Positions 7,484-16,644 of a DNA stretch of 64,000 nucleotides are shown piece after piece. The DNA lies in the NCBI RefSeq assembly GCF_019931145.1, contig NZ_JAIOUV010000006.1, positions 1 to 64,000 on the forward strand. The letters run 5' to 3'. The stretch is from Marinicella meishanensis (GTDB lineage Bacteria > Pseudomonadota > Gammaproteobacteria > Xanthomonadales > Marinicellaceae). Below the pieces are notes generated by a model. That model ran no database searches, had not been told where the DNA came from, and worked only from the letters and a program-made list of their open reading frames with translations. Numbering within the stretch: position 1 is the first letter of the stretch; every line of letters starts with the position of its first letter. Both the position numbers and the translations under genes were made by a program.

Positions 7484-7681
7484 TTACGATTCTTTTTGTG
7501 GGCTGTTTTTGTGGTGCTGAATCAGCAGACCAACTGCGCATGCCACCACCAAGCAGGTCATCACGTAAGTCGTTCCATAAACCCAATGAATCAACATCAG
7601 CACCGGACTGACCATTTCATCCGCTTGGGCAAGGATGGGGAAAACCAACAGTGTGATCATCAACATGACTTGTTTCATCAT
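7484..7681 (-). CDS. Small exported or membrane protein
   Basis: A 65-residue protein beginning MMKQVMLMITLLVFPILAQA, a typical signal sequence ending in A-Q-A at about residue 20. A second hydrophobic segment ('YVMTCLVVACAVGLLIQHH') follows and the tail is basic. The start follows AGGAG at a good distance. Longer frames upstream lack a ribosome site. I recognise no family. It is convergent with the lipid operon, 52 bp away. Confidence 0.6.
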   Translation of the reverse strand: MMKQVMLMITLLVFPILAQADEMVSPVLMLIHWVYGTTYVMTCLVVACAVGLLIQHHKNSPQKES

Positions 7682-7890
7682 TTTTCTCCTGATTTCGTAA
7701 AGACACCCATAATTTATACTTATTGTGTCCGAATGACACTGATTTGGGTTCAGGGTATTGATATGTGATACTTTGGGTGATGGGGATTGGATTTCTGAGT
7801 CATGCTCAGGGTGCCCCGGCAAGCGTGTCTGCCTGGTTCGGTTTAGCAATGGGTCACTGTTGGGTTCCTGTTCTTCAGGTTTTCTGGGTT

Positions 7891-8802
7891 TTATCTGCTT
7901 TTATGAGGGGAATCCAACTCAGCTTGTACTGGGTTGGTTTCGATCAAAGCCATGAGCAGTGGGGTGATGTTGGGTGTTTGTGTGGTCAAATGCGATGCAT
8001 ACCACTGCCGAAACAAACCCGCTTGTCCCAGCGGTTTGGCAACCCAGTCAAGTCCAGATCGTTTGCCGCCCAAAACCCATTCACTCAAAAAGCTCGCACC
8101 TAAACCGGCCCGAACCAGTTGCATGATGCTGCCGGTCAAAGGAACGGCAGATACTTGTTTGGGTTGGATCTGCTGGGGCTTCAGGAATTCATCCATGGCC
8201 CGACTGGCTTGAGCGTATTGAAAGAAATGTTCATCCCTGCAATCATCGGGCATGATGTATTCACGTCTGGCCCAGGGATGGTCTTTGGAAATCACCGCCA
8301 AGTACTCGTCGGTAAACAAAGGTGTGGATGTGACCTGGCGGTGATCACACGGTCTGTTGGCAATGGACAAGTCAATTTCACCAGCCAGCAGGGCCCGATT
8401 GGGATCGTCTGTGGCTTCAGCAACCACTTCGGCGCGGGTGTGTTCTTGACAGGCTTTGATCACGGACGGCAGCCAGTGATAACAGGTGAAGCATTGGGTG
8501 GCAATGCGCACAGTCGGGCGGTTGGGTTGGGTCAGGGCAACCAGGTCTCGATCCGCTTCTTCACACAATGGCATGATTTGATTGGCCAAGGCCAACAGGC
8601 GTTTGCCAGCAGCGGTCATGATCATGCGTTTGCCTATGCGCTCAAACAATTGAACACCCAATAAGGCCTCCAATTTCAAGATGCGACGAGACAGCGAAGA
8701 TTGGGTCAGGAACAAACGATCGGCTGCAGCAGTGATTGATTCTGTTTGCTCCATCAGCTGGAGGGTGTGCAGGTGCTTGAGTTCCCATTTAATTGAATGC
8801 AT
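7891..8802 (-). CDS. LysR-family regulator, MetR-like
   Basis: A 303-residue LysR-type transcription factor. The N-terminal winged helix-turn-helix is at residues about 6-65 ('ITAAADRLFLTQSSLSRRIL'). The effector domain begins 'VRIATQCFTCYHWLPSVI', which closely resembles MetR ('QCYTCYxWLP'), the homocysteine-responsive regulator of methionine genes. The gene is divergent from a metallo-beta-lactamase-fold gene, the usual LysR arrangement for control of the neighbour. The shared intergenic region has a tandem 9-bp repeat, ATTATATG[C/G], at 8832-8849. The MetR-like label is by resemblance; the true effector is unknown. Confidence 0.85.
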   Translation of the reverse strand: MHSIKWELKHLHTLQLMEQTESITAAADRLFLTQSSLSRRILKLEALLGVQLFERIGKRMIMTAAGKRLLALANQIMPLCEEADRDLVALTQPNRPTVRIATQCFTCYHWLPSVIKACQEHTRAEVVAEATDDPNRALLAGEIDLSIANRPCDHRQVTSTPLFTDEYLAVISKDHPWARREYIMPDDCRDEHFFQYAQASRAMDEFLKPQQIQPKQVSAVPLTGSIMQLVRAGLGASFLSEWVLGGKRSGLDWVAKPLGQAGLFRQWYASHLTTQTPNITPLLMALIETNPVQAELDSPHKSR

Positions 8803-8831
8803 AAAATGAATGTATGAGATTCAGATAATTC

Positions 8832-8861
8832 ATTATATGCATTATATGGTTTTAATATAAT
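8832..8861. promoter_or_regulatory. Divergent promoter region with tandem ATTATATG repeat
   Basis: Between the divergent LysR and MBL-fold genes lie two adjacent copies of ATTATATG[C/G] (8832-8840 and 8841-8849), followed by TATAAT at 8856-8861, a consensus -10 for the plus-strand gene. The -35 would fall inside the first repeat, so a regulator bound there could control polymerase access. This is inference from position. Confidence 0.35.
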
Positions 8862-8886
8862 GATTTTTTTAATTAATGGATCCCAC

Positions 8887-9714
8887 ATGAACACACCCAT
8901 CAATACACCCATGAAAAAAAGAACATTCCTTAAGTTGGCCGCCATATCGGGTGTTGGTGCCTCCCTTCCGGTTTGGCCCCAAGAATCACCTGAACGTTGG
9001 GTGCGACGATTGAATTGGTCGGGCGTGCAATTCAGAAACGGTTCTACCGATGTGTTCATCGACCCCATTTTTACCGACATTTGGGGTGGCTCAAACCGCT
9101 ATCCATTGGTCGATATTGACCGGTCAGCCAGTCGCAAGTATGTGTTGTTGACCCACACCCATGGTGACCACTTCGATGTGACTGGATTGAAATCGGTTTT
9201 GGGGGAAAAAGATTGGATCATTTGTGCTGCCAATCAGGCCACCAACATTGCTTCTCGGGGCTTTCAAGTCTTGCCAGTCGAGCCCTATCAACCCATCACT
9301 CGGCGCGGTTTCACCATGATTCCGGTGCCAGCCAGTGATGGCCTGGGAGATGAACAAGTGTCCTGGGTGGTGTTGTTTAATGGCCAACGCTATTTGCATT
9401 GTGGGGACACCATTTGGCATGGAAAGTGGCGGTCTTATGGGGCTGTGTATGGGCCATTTGATGTGGTCTTTATGCCGGTCAATGGGGCCATACAAGCCGA
9501 CGAACCTGCATCGGAAATCCCCTTGTCATTAACCCCCAAAGAGGCGGTGGATGCGGCCATTCTGCTGGGAGCCAAACAGCTGGTGCCGACTCACTATGGC
9601 TTTCATGTACCAGGCAGTTATGAAGAGGTGAACGAGCCATTGATACAACTCAAAACGCTGGCGGACTCGAGGCAGGTGGTTGTCAATTGGCTGAAACCTG
9701 GTGAACGCCTTTAA
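8887..9714 (+). CDS. Exported metallo-beta-lactamase-fold hydrolase
   Basis: A secreted MBL-fold protein of the UlaG / NAPE-PLD-like branch. Metal ligands are visible as 'LTHTHGDHFD' (HxHxDH), 'HCGDTIWH' and 'PTHYGFH'. The N-terminus 'MKKRTFLKLAAISGVGASLP' looks like a Tat signal with Lys-Arg in place of Arg-Arg, so the protein is probably folded with its metals before export. The start may be ATG 8887 or ATG 8911; neither has a strong ribosome site. It ends 4 bp inside the end of a convergent gene. It is divergent from a MetR-like regulator that probably controls it. Substrate unknown. Confidence 0.85.
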   Translation: MNTPINTPMKKRTFLKLAAISGVGASLPVWPQESPERWVRRLNWSGVQFRNGSTDVFIDPIFTDIWGGSNRYPLVDIDRSASRKYVLLTHTHGDHFDVTGLKSVLGEKDWIICAANQATNIASRGFQVLPVEPYQPITRRGFTMIPVPASDGLGDEQVSWVVLFNGQRYLHCGDTIWHGKWRSYGAVYGPFDVVFMPVNGAIQADEPASEIPLSLTPKEAVDAAILLGAKQLVPTHYGFHVPGSYEEVNEPLIQLKTLADSRQVVVNWLKPGERL

Positions 9715-10655
9715 CGGTGCAACACCTGTCCTTTGACCCCAACCGGAATGCGATACACTTTGCCACCACGGTTCTGGGCATACGTGGTGGTGAGGTAGAT
9801 CGATTCATGATCAAAAGCCCCTTCTCCAAACGCCATGCTGGCAGCACCAAACACGCCCTCGGCGATTAAAGTGTGGCTCCTTGTTTTGGGGTCGAATCGC
9901 CACACTTGGCCTGCGTTGTTGGCGGCGATGTACACCCGACCCAGCACGTCCATTACCAATCCATCCGGAGCGGCTTTTGGGTCCGGCAAAGCAAGGGCCA
10001 AAGTCGCGGCAGCGATTGGGTGGCCGGATTCATTTAAATTGATTGACCACAATTTGTTGTCGGCCACAATGGGTTTAATGGATGAGAAAATTTGGGCCAC
10101 AAAGAGGGTTCTGCCATCATCAGATAATGCCAAACCGTTGGGGTGGTTGACAGCCGTTGTGAACAATTCTATGCGTTGATCTGGGTGAATTAAAAACACT
10201 TCATTGGTGACGTCGTCAGAAACCAAGATGCTGGCATCATTTCGCACCAGAATAAAATTGGGATCGCCAATGGCGTTGGCTAACCAGGGCTGTTTTTGGC
10301 CTTCAGGAGAGATCCGCCATATGATGCCATCTTGGTTTTTCTGGTGTCTAAAGGCGTTGGTGGCACCAAAATCTGCGACCAACAAGTCCTTCTCACCATA
10401 CCCGGCCAACCCCAAATTGGACAACAATTCTGTGAGTTTGCTTGCTGTGCCATCGGTGTTGATTTCCCACAGGGCTTTGCCACCAGTCACAAACAGCCGG
10501 CCTTCACCATTAAAGGCAATCCCCTCACAGCCAGGAAAAACACCTTCCACCAGCACCTCCGGGGTGACCGGAAAATTTGGTTCTGTACTGGTTGCTGTTA
10601 AGGGCGCTAACAGCAACAAGCACAATGCGCACAATTTATGAATTGGGGTGTTCAT
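9711..10655 (-). CDS. Secreted SMP-30/gluconolactonase-like beta-propeller
   Basis: A 314-residue exported protein. The signal peptide 'LCALCLLLLAPLTATSTEPN' ends near residue 24. The rest is a six-bladed propeller of the SMP-30/strictosidine synthase type, with repeated blades such as 'GCEGIAFNGEGRLFVTGGK', 'NHPNGLALSDDGRTLFVAQ' and 'APDGLVMDVLGRVYIAANN'. This fold often hydrolyses lactones using a divalent cation. The start at 10655 lies 20 bp inside the end of the histidine kinase gene, so it is the third gene of that operon, an unusual place for such an enzyme. A sensor-linked scavenging role is possible but unproven. Confidence 0.8.
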   Translation of the reverse strand: MNTPIHKLCALCLLLLAPLTATSTEPNFPVTPEVLVEGVFPGCEGIAFNGEGRLFVTGGKALWEINTDGTASKLTELLSNLGLAGYGEKDLLVADFGATNAFRHQKNQDGIIWRISPEGQKQPWLANAIGDPNFILVRNDASILVSDDVTNEVFLIHPDQRIELFTTAVNHPNGLALSDDGRTLFVAQIFSSIKPIVADNKLWSINLNESGHPIAAATLALALPDPKAAPDGLVMDVLGRVYIAANNAGQVWRFDPKTRSHTLIAEGVFGAASMAFGEGAFDHESIYLTTTYAQNRGGKVYRIPVGVKGQVLHR

Positions 10656-12441
10656 GGTCTTTTTCTGAATCTGGTTGTTTAAAATAGAGGTGGAATGCCA
10701 AACCTGGATTTTGTTTTTTAACTTCAATGTGGCCTTGCTGCGCCTTGACCAGGGTTTTGACCAACGCCAAGCCAATGCCAGTGCCTGAAGTGGTTCGGGT
10801 CAACTCGTTGCCATCCCGGTAAAACAGTTGAAATATTTTTTTTAGTTTTGACTGCGGCAAGCCACCACCATAATCACGTACCATCATCTTGATGGTGTGG
10901 CCTTTGCCGTCACTGAAGACAATGTCGACTTTTTCCCGGTCAGGGTCATTGATTTCCAAAGCGCGGTAAAACTTGATGGCGTTGTCGACCAAATTAATCA
11001 TGATTTGAATAAACGCGTCCCGATTCACCATGAGTGCTTGCTCGCCTAAATGGGCATCGTCTATGTGCAGTTTGAAATGATGCTGTTCTAGCAATGAGCC
11101 CAACTTGGAATGAATCAAATCAATGAGGGTGCGAACAGTGGTGGCCTCAAGAGACAAGTCCTGGGTTTGCTTGACTTTGGAAAGCAGCAAAACATTGTTG
11201 ATCAAGCGCGACAAGCGTTGGCTTTCATCATGGATGAATTCATGGTATTGCTTGGTCACTTGGTTGTCATCAATCATGTCTGACTTCAGCATTTCTGAAT
11301 ACATGAGTATCGAAGTCAAGGGTGTTTTCAATTCGTGGCTGACAGACGATGCAAAATTCATGCGTTCTTCGGCCAAGTTGATGTGATGTACCCCAGACCG
11401 ATAAAACACAACGCAACCGGCCAGAACCACAAACAGCAGCAAACACAAAAACAAAAACACAAATTCAGAACCCGGTCCCAGTGGCAAATTGGCGGTGGTA
11501 AAGCGCAATTCATATTGGTCAAACGGCGCCACCAATTGACCAAAGTAGATTCGCATCCAGTCTTTCTTTGAGTGTGGACTTGTGTTGATCTCCACAGACG
11601 ACACATCCGCATCGTTGATGTCATATGTGAAATATCTGGTGGCCGCCAGTTCGGGCTCGACCACATTCATCAATCGGGCTTCAACCAGGCCATCAAATCG
11701 ACCCAAATTCACGAATTCCGCAATCAAGTTAAACAAGAACAATTCATTACTCACCACAAACCCTTGCTGAACCAAGCCATTGTTCCATGCCATGCGATGA
11801 AAAATGATGTGGCCATCTGGGGTCGTGTGTTGATCAAATGAGGATGTGTCGCGTGACAATTCATTGGCATTGACCCAGCGAGATTCAGATTCAATCGAAC
11901 CATGCCCCAGGGAAACGGCTTGCAAAAACCCATTGTCAATCAACAGCGCTCTTAAGGTGACAATTGCGTTTTGTCGCAATTGAATTTGTTCGGAATTTAA
12001 CGGCAATGACTCGTTGGCGTTGTCTTGCCATTGCAGTGGCAACAATGGCGATTCGAACTGTCCATTGGCGTTGATCTGAAAGTGTCCGAGCAAACCCAAC
12101 GGATGATTGGCGGCATCGACACTGGCGGCCAAAGGAGAAACCTCAAAAGTCACATCGCCAGTCACTGGGTTTTTTGTGGGTTGATAAAACCCGTATTCTT
12201 CAGGTGACCTTTGTTCTTCGGTGTCAAGGTGGTCTTTGATGTGTTTGTTGATTTGAACCAAAGCGTTCGACGCTTTCCAGCGGTATTGGAAGTAGGATTC
12301 ATAAATGAACTGTTGGTATCCAAAATAGATCATCAGGCCCAAGCTGCCCACCACCCCCAGGAAAAAAACTGACATGGCAATTCGCAAGCGCCTGATTTTT
12401 TGCAGTCGGGTCATGGATTTGCGTGATTGATTACGCAACAT
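10636..12441 (-). CDS. Membrane sensor histidine kinase
   Basis: A 601-residue sensor kinase. One transmembrane segment (about 20-42) and another (about 325-350, 'FVFLFLCLLLFVVLAGCVVF') bracket a large periplasmic sensor region of roughly 280 residues that I do not recognise. The H-box 'SSVSHELKTPLTSILMYSEM' is followed by N-box 'NLVDNAIKF', G1 'DYGGGLP' and G2 'GTGIGLALV', so the catalytic core is complete. The gene overlaps the response regulator gene by 11 bp and the SMP-30-like gene by 20 bp. The kinase should phosphorylate the adjacent OmpR-type regulator. Confidence 0.92.
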   Translation of the reverse strand: MLRNQSRKSMTRLQKIRRLRIAMSVFFLGVVGSLGLMIYFGYQQFIYESYFQYRWKASNALVQINKHIKDHLDTEEQRSPEEYGFYQPTKNPVTGDVTFEVSPLAASVDAANHPLGLLGHFQINANGQFESPLLPLQWQDNANESLPLNSEQIQLRQNAIVTLRALLIDNGFLQAVSLGHGSIESESRWVNANELSRDTSSFDQHTTPDGHIIFHRMAWNNGLVQQGFVVSNELFLFNLIAEFVNLGRFDGLVEARLMNVVEPELAATRYFTYDINDADVSSVEINTSPHSKKDWMRIYFGQLVAPFDQYELRFTTANLPLGPGSEFVFLFLCLLLFVVLAGCVVFYRSGVHHINLAEERMNFASSVSHELKTPLTSILMYSEMLKSDMIDDNQVTKQYHEFIHDESQRLSRLINNVLLLSKVKQTQDLSLEATTVRTLIDLIHSKLGSLLEQHHFKLHIDDAHLGEQALMVNRDAFIQIMINLVDNAIKFYRALEINDPDREKVDIVFSDGKGHTIKMMVRDYGGGLPQSKLKKIFQLFYRDGNELTRTTSGTGIGLALVKTLVKAQQGHIEVKKQNPGLAFHLYFKQPDSEKDHEHPNS

Positions 12442-13132
12442 CGGATGTCAACAACTGATAACCTTGGCCCCTGATGGTGATTAAAAATTGGGGGTCTTTG
12501 GGGTCAGATTCAATTTTTTTGCGTATTTTGGCCACATGAATATCGACGGTACGCGTGTCCAATTCTTCCGAGTTTTGGTATCCCCACACCTGAGAAAGCA
12601 GCTCAATCCGATTGACTGGACGATTGAAACGTTTGAGGCAAAGCAACAAATCCATTTCACGGCGAGTCAACTCACATGGCTGACCATGGGCTTGACCAGA
12701 CAAGCGTTGCACATCAATTTGAATGGTGTTACCGATCTCGAACCAGTCATCGGTCCAGCCGGTTCGATTCAATAAATTTTTGACCCGCAACACCAATTCA
12801 TGAACTGAAAATGGTTTGGCCACGTAGTCGTCTGCTCCCAAACTCAAGCCTTCAATGATGTCGGCTTCACTGTTTTTGGCGGTGAGCATGATGATGGCTT
12901 GGTCTTTTGACTGAGTGCGAATGGCCTCACAAATGGTGAAACCATCAACGGCTGGAAGCATGACATCCAAAATGATGCAGTCAAAAGGCTGAGACAGGGC
13001 CAAATCTAAACCCTCTTGGCCATGGCTGGCGTGACTGACATCGTAACCATGATAGACAAACAGATCGATTAAACCACGCAAGATGGCCGGTTCGTCTTCA
13101 ACAATCAGCAGTTTGGCTTTGTGTTTGTGCAT
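12431..13132 (-). CDS. OmpR/PhoB-family response regulator
   Basis: A 233-residue response regulator. The receiver domain has the acidic pair 'VEDE' (about 11-14), the phospho-acceptor Asp in 'CIILDVMLP' (about residue 55), Thr in 'MLTAKN' and Lys in 'VAKPFS'. The C-terminal winged helix has 'ELTRREMDLLLCL' and 'VDIHVAKIRKKIE', typical of OmpR/PhoB DNA-binding domains. It is the first gene of an operon with its kinase. The intergenic region upstream carries direct repeats with the 11-bp period expected for this class. Confidence 0.93.
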   Translation of the reverse strand: MHKHKAKLLIVEDEPAILRGLIDLFVYHGYDVSHASHGQEGLDLALSQPFDCIILDVMLPAVDGFTICEAIRTQSKDQAIIMLTAKNSEADIIEGLSLGADDYVAKPFSVHELVLRVKNLLNRTGWTDDWFEIGNTIQIDVQRLSGQAHGQPCELTRREMDLLLCLKRFNRPVNRIELLSQVWGYQNSEELDTRTVDIHVAKIRKKIESDPKDPQFLITIRGQGYQLLTSDVA

Positions 13133-13190
13133 GCATGGTGTTATGGCAATCGGTTTAAACCATATTATCCCCAGAATTCAATTGCTTCAA

Positions 13191-13237
13191 TGTAAATGAA
13201 TTGTAAATTTTGACGGTCACATTTTTACCTAAATGTG
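13191..13237. promoter_or_regulatory. Candidate response-regulator box and inverted repeat
   Basis: Two copies of TGTAAAT (13191-13197 and 13202-13208) sit 11 bp apart, the spacing used by OmpR/PhoB-family regulators. Just to the right is an inverted repeat, CACATTT (13218-13224) with AAATGTG (13231-13237). Both lie between the divergent response-regulator operon and the secreted lectin-like gene at 13295, so either or both could be controlled. Confidence 0.45.
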
Positions 13238-13294
13238 GCTGTTCAATTCACACTGGAGTGATAGATTGGTTGTTTTCAATCAGGAACTTTGCGC

Positions 13295-14392
13295 ATGAAA
13301 CTTGTTTTGATTTTGGCCATGTTATTGAGTGGTGTGGCCATGGCTCAGGTCAGTTATCCATTGAATGAGGCCACTTGGGATTTTCACACCAAAGCCCATG
13401 TGTTTGAAGCCCACCATGGAGAAGAAGCCGTGGAAATTGCGGATGGATTGGCCGTGTTGAAAGAGGTTCAATTTCTCAATGGGACCATCGAATTTGATGT
13501 GTTCTTAAGTGCAGAGCAGTCTTTTCCAGGCATTCGTTTCCGCGGGGTGGATAAAAATCAGATGGAATCATTTTTCTTGCGCCCGCATCTGACCGGTAAA
13601 CCTGACGCCAATCAAGCAGCACCTGTGATTGGTGGCTTGACTGCTTGGCAATTGTATTTTGGCCCCAGTTATTCATTTCCATACGATTATCGATTTGATG
13701 CTTGGACCCATGTCAAGTTGGTGGTGAATGACAATCAAGCTCAGGTGTTTTTAGACCATGCCAAGACACCGCATTTGTCTTGGTACTTAAAACACAAGCC
13801 CCAAGCGGGTTTTGTGGGCCTTGGGGGTGGTTTTGCCCCCGCTCATTTCGCAAACGTGACGATCGATGAGAAGGCGACTGACCTGGTAAATTTTGATGCC
13901 AATGAAGTCCCCAAATTGGCTTCAGCGGTCGGCCAGTGGGACATTTCAGACAAGTTCATGGAAACTGAATTGGCTGATTTGGACAATTTGGAAAACATGA
14001 TTGAGCAAAGGGTGTGGCCGCATAAGATGACACAAGAGGAACGGGGCTTTGTCAACATTTCTTGGGATGTGATTCGGTATGGAAGCGAAGGAGATACCGT
14101 GTTTGCCCGCGTGCTCATTGAATCAGAACGTGATCAATACAAGCGCTTTGAGTTCGGGTTCAGTGATCGAGCGGTGGTTTTGTTGAATGGGAAGCCATTG
14201 TATAAAGGCAGCAAAAAGTGGCGCAGTCGTGATTACCGTTACTTAGGAACTGTGGGATTTCATGACTCGGTTTACTTGCCATTGAAGAAAGGCCAGAACA
14301 CCTTGTTGTTGGCAGTGACTGAAGATTTTGGTGGTTGGTTGGTGGGCGGACAATTCTCAGATCAGACCGGGATTCGGTTGACCATGGAGTGA
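13295..14392 (+). CDS. Secreted protein with lectin-like N-terminal domain
   Basis: A 365-residue exported protein. The signal peptide 'MKLVLILAMLLSGVAMAQ' ends in A-M-A. Residues about 25-190 look like a concanavalin-A/LamG-type jelly roll ('NGTIEFDVFLSAEQSFPGIR', 'WTHVKLVVNDNQAQVFLDH', 'GFVGLGGGFAPAHFANV'), as in DUF1080-type sugar-binding or hydrolase domains. The C-terminal part (about 280-365) looks like a second beta domain. I see no certain catalytic motif. ATG 13295 was preferred to an upstream TTG. The gene is divergent from a two-component operon with likely operators between, so it is a candidate target of that system. Confidence 0.75.
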   Translation: MKLVLILAMLLSGVAMAQVSYPLNEATWDFHTKAHVFEAHHGEEAVEIADGLAVLKEVQFLNGTIEFDVFLSAEQSFPGIRFRGVDKNQMESFFLRPHLTGKPDANQAAPVIGGLTAWQLYFGPSYSFPYDYRFDAWTHVKLVVNDNQAQVFLDHAKTPHLSWYLKHKPQAGFVGLGGGFAPAHFANVTIDEKATDLVNFDANEVPKLASAVGQWDISDKFMETELADLDNLENMIEQRVWPHKMTQEERGFVNISWDVIRYGSEGDTVFARVLIESERDQYKRFEFGFSDRAVVLLNGKPLYKGSKKWRSRDYRYLGTVGFHDSVYLPLKKGQNTLLLAVTEDFGGWLVGGQFSDQTGIRLTME

Positions 14393-14805
14393 AGGGATAT
14401 CAGCATACTGAATCTGAGTGAATCTGGCCAGTCCATGGGTTCACTCACCATAACTTTGTGTCGAGCCATGGTATCATCACCGCATGTCTAACCGAACTGA
14501 CTCTGACAAACGCACTCCATAGAAAATTCTTACATGTCAATCAGGGCTTTGCCAAAATAAACTTGACCTGAACAACCTAAGTCTTGGTTTTTGAAAGGTG
14601 AGAACCATGGGCTTGGTAAGAAAAGACTAAGTACGTATGAAAATACACCTAACCATCATGTGGTGAGCCGATGAGTGGGTAGGGCTTCCTTAAGGGTGAA
14701 GATCAAGATTCAGGCAAGTCCTACGAACACCGAAGAAAAATCGTCCATAAAGTCCGTTCAACCCAAGTCTGGTCTGACAAGCGCGTGCTGATTATTTGGA
14801 CTGGC
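14393..14805. other. Intergenic region, no gene recognised
   Basis: A 413-bp gap between convergent genes. I see no open frame of useful length, no T-run terminator and no clear repeat. GTGAA...TTCAC near 14418-14444 is a weak inverted repeat only. It may hold a degraded gene or an unrecognised RNA. Confidence 0.3.
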
Positions 14806-15879
14806 TTATTTTCTGAACATCCAATATTGACCGTCTGCGTGCTCAACGGCTTTTAATCCTGATCTTTCATGCGCCCGCAGTCCCTGGTTGATCAGGTAAA
14901 ACATGTCTGAGATCACAGCCCGTTCATCGGCGTAGTAAGAATGGCCCAGAAATGAAGTTTGAATCTCAGTGGCATCGATGGTTTCTATGCCTGAAATGAT
15001 CACGATGTGGTCTCCTGAATCACCGGCTCTTGGGTGGCCGCCATGCACCGCTTTTGAGGCTTGCAGCGCCATGTCTTCTGATGAGGCATGCAGGGTCACC
15101 GGTCTACCAGCCTCGACCAGCGCCGGGGCGATGTCGCGTTTGAAAATGTCTGCATCAATGTCGGGAGCGGCCAGGATGATTTCCTTCACTTTGCTGCCGA
15201 TGGCGGGGTTGGCATTGACTGCGTCCAAATAAGCCTGGGTCAAGGCCCTGCTGCCCATGCTGTGAGCAATGAGGAACACATGATCGGCATCGGATTCGTC
15301 CAGAAAATGAGTCAGGAATTGTTGGACATTGGATTTGGCCCATTGGATGTTCACTTCATCAAAAGTGTATTTGGGGGTGCTGCCGTGCGATGGCCAGCTG
15401 TAAAAGGCCGGGATGCCGTCGAAGCCCAGGTCATAGGCCATTTGTGCCGTGCGCCGTGCGGCATCCTCAAAGGTGACGTTGTAGCCGTGGATATAAATGA
15501 AGGCGTTTTTCTCATCTGATTCTTGGAGGCGGGCGGCGGTTTGTTCGAAGTAGGCGGCTTTTGACAAAGGTGAAATCTGCAGCAATACCACATGCTTATC
15601 CGGGATTTCTCTGAATTCAAATCGCCACATTGAAGGAGACTCCAAATCGCCCATTTTGTGATCACGTGGGATGCTGACTGTTGTCGTGCCGTAAGTCAAT
15701 TCCCCCCGGAGAGGGCCAAAATGGGTTTTCACATCCGAGGTGTCATCAGGGTTTCTGTCCGTGGCATAGAACACCTCAACTTGCGCGTGATTCAACTCAG
15801 GAGTGGGTCTCACTCCACGATTGGTGCAGCTTGCCATGAAGGCAACAATGAGGATGAATAAGGCAGTTTTATGAGTCAT
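14806..15879 (-). CDS. DUF900-type alpha/beta hydrolase lipoprotein
   Basis: A 357-residue lipoprotein. The signal ends 'AFMASC', a good lipobox at Cys 18. The hydrolase core has 'NAFIYIHGYNVTFEDAARR' (oxyanion region), the nucleophile elbow 'IAHSMGS', an acidic residue after 'ILAAPDIDADIF', and a histidine in 'LGHSYYADE' as the likely third member of the triad. These match the DUF900 family of alpha/beta hydrolases, which carry esterase or lipase-like activity on unknown substrates. It is probably held at the inner face of the outer membrane. No operon partner; convergent with the gene on its left. Confidence 0.85.
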   Translation of the reverse strand: MTHKTALFILIVAFMASCTNRGVRPTPELNHAQVEVFYATDRNPDDTSDVKTHFGPLRGELTYGTTTVSIPRDHKMGDLESPSMWRFEFREIPDKHVVLLQISPLSKAAYFEQTAARLQESDEKNAFIYIHGYNVTFEDAARRTAQMAYDLGFDGIPAFYSWPSHGSTPKYTFDEVNIQWAKSNVQQFLTHFLDESDADHVFLIAHSMGSRALTQAYLDAVNANPAIGSKVKEIILAAPDIDADIFKRDIAPALVEAGRPVTLHASSEDMALQASKAVHGGHPRAGDSGDHIVIISGIETIDATEIQTSFLGHSYYADERAVISDMFYLINQGLRAHERSGLKAVEHADGQYWMFRK

Positions 15880-16039
15880 TTTGGCCCTCAGTTAATTTTT
15901 TATTGGTCAGGAGATTTCATTTTGGATGATAACATCATATGCCATGTTCCTAAGAGTTGATTCTTCGTTGCCATAATGCAGCAAAAGGGTTTGTATCTGC
16001 CAGCCAAATGGTCGATGCCAGTCAAAGTCAATCCGCTCA

Positions 16040-16429
16040 TTAAATACCATCAACCTCCACATTGATATTGACCGATGTCAGCCGTTGATGTTCATCAAAG
16101 CAATACAACACATAGACGTATTCCGGCAAAATCAAATAAAGCCTGATATCCAAGACGCGTCTGATCATGTGGCCGGATTGTTTTTTGCGGATATAAAATT
16201 CTCCATGGTGATTACAGGCCCCAGTACAACCAGATCCTGCATAAGACCAATGTTTATTGGAACCTGTCAGTTCTTCCTTGTGGCGATCCATGATGACATT
16301 CAGCTCAGTCCCAATGGGCGTTTCTTGCAATTGCCAGGCTTGCAAAGCGGCTTCATCTGGCAAAAGAAACGAGCATTGAGAAAGCAACAAAGTCAAAAGA
16401 ATTAATGCAACTGTGAAGATGGATTTCAT
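16040..16429 (-). CDS. Small putative lipoprotein, unknown function
   Basis: A 129-residue protein starting MKSIFTVALILLTLLLSQCS, a strong signal sequence with a likely lipobox Cys at 19 (Ser-Gln before Cys is slightly unusual). The mature part has 'GSGCTGACNHHGEFYIRKK', with two nearby cysteines, then strands suggesting a small beta fold. I recognise no family. It stands alone between a lipoprotein hydrolase gene and a divergent secreted protein gene. Confidence 0.6.
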   Translation of the reverse strand: MKSIFTVALILLTLLLSQCSFLLPDEAALQAWQLQETPIGTELNVIMDRHKEELTGSNKHWSYAGSGCTGACNHHGEFYIRKKQSGHMIRRVLDIRLYLILPEYVYVLYCFDEHQRLTSVNINVEVDGI

Positions 16430-16644
16430 GGTTCAAAATGTTTAACTGTCGCCAGCAAATGTACTACATAATGAACCAATTCATGTGGTGGCAAAACAAA
16501 GTGCTGATTTACAAGCCTCAAGTAGAGTTTCATTCCCCCATTTCTGCAAGGCATCAACAGCAGAATCCATCAACTCATGTCATGAATCTCAATTGAAACT
16601 CGAAGTAGTCAGTATCTTTTGAGTAATCAATGGGAGTTTATAAC

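Noticed and set aside
7765-8664. Two plus-strand frames opposite the LysR regulator gene
   Set aside because: Antisense shadows of a clear LysR family gene.
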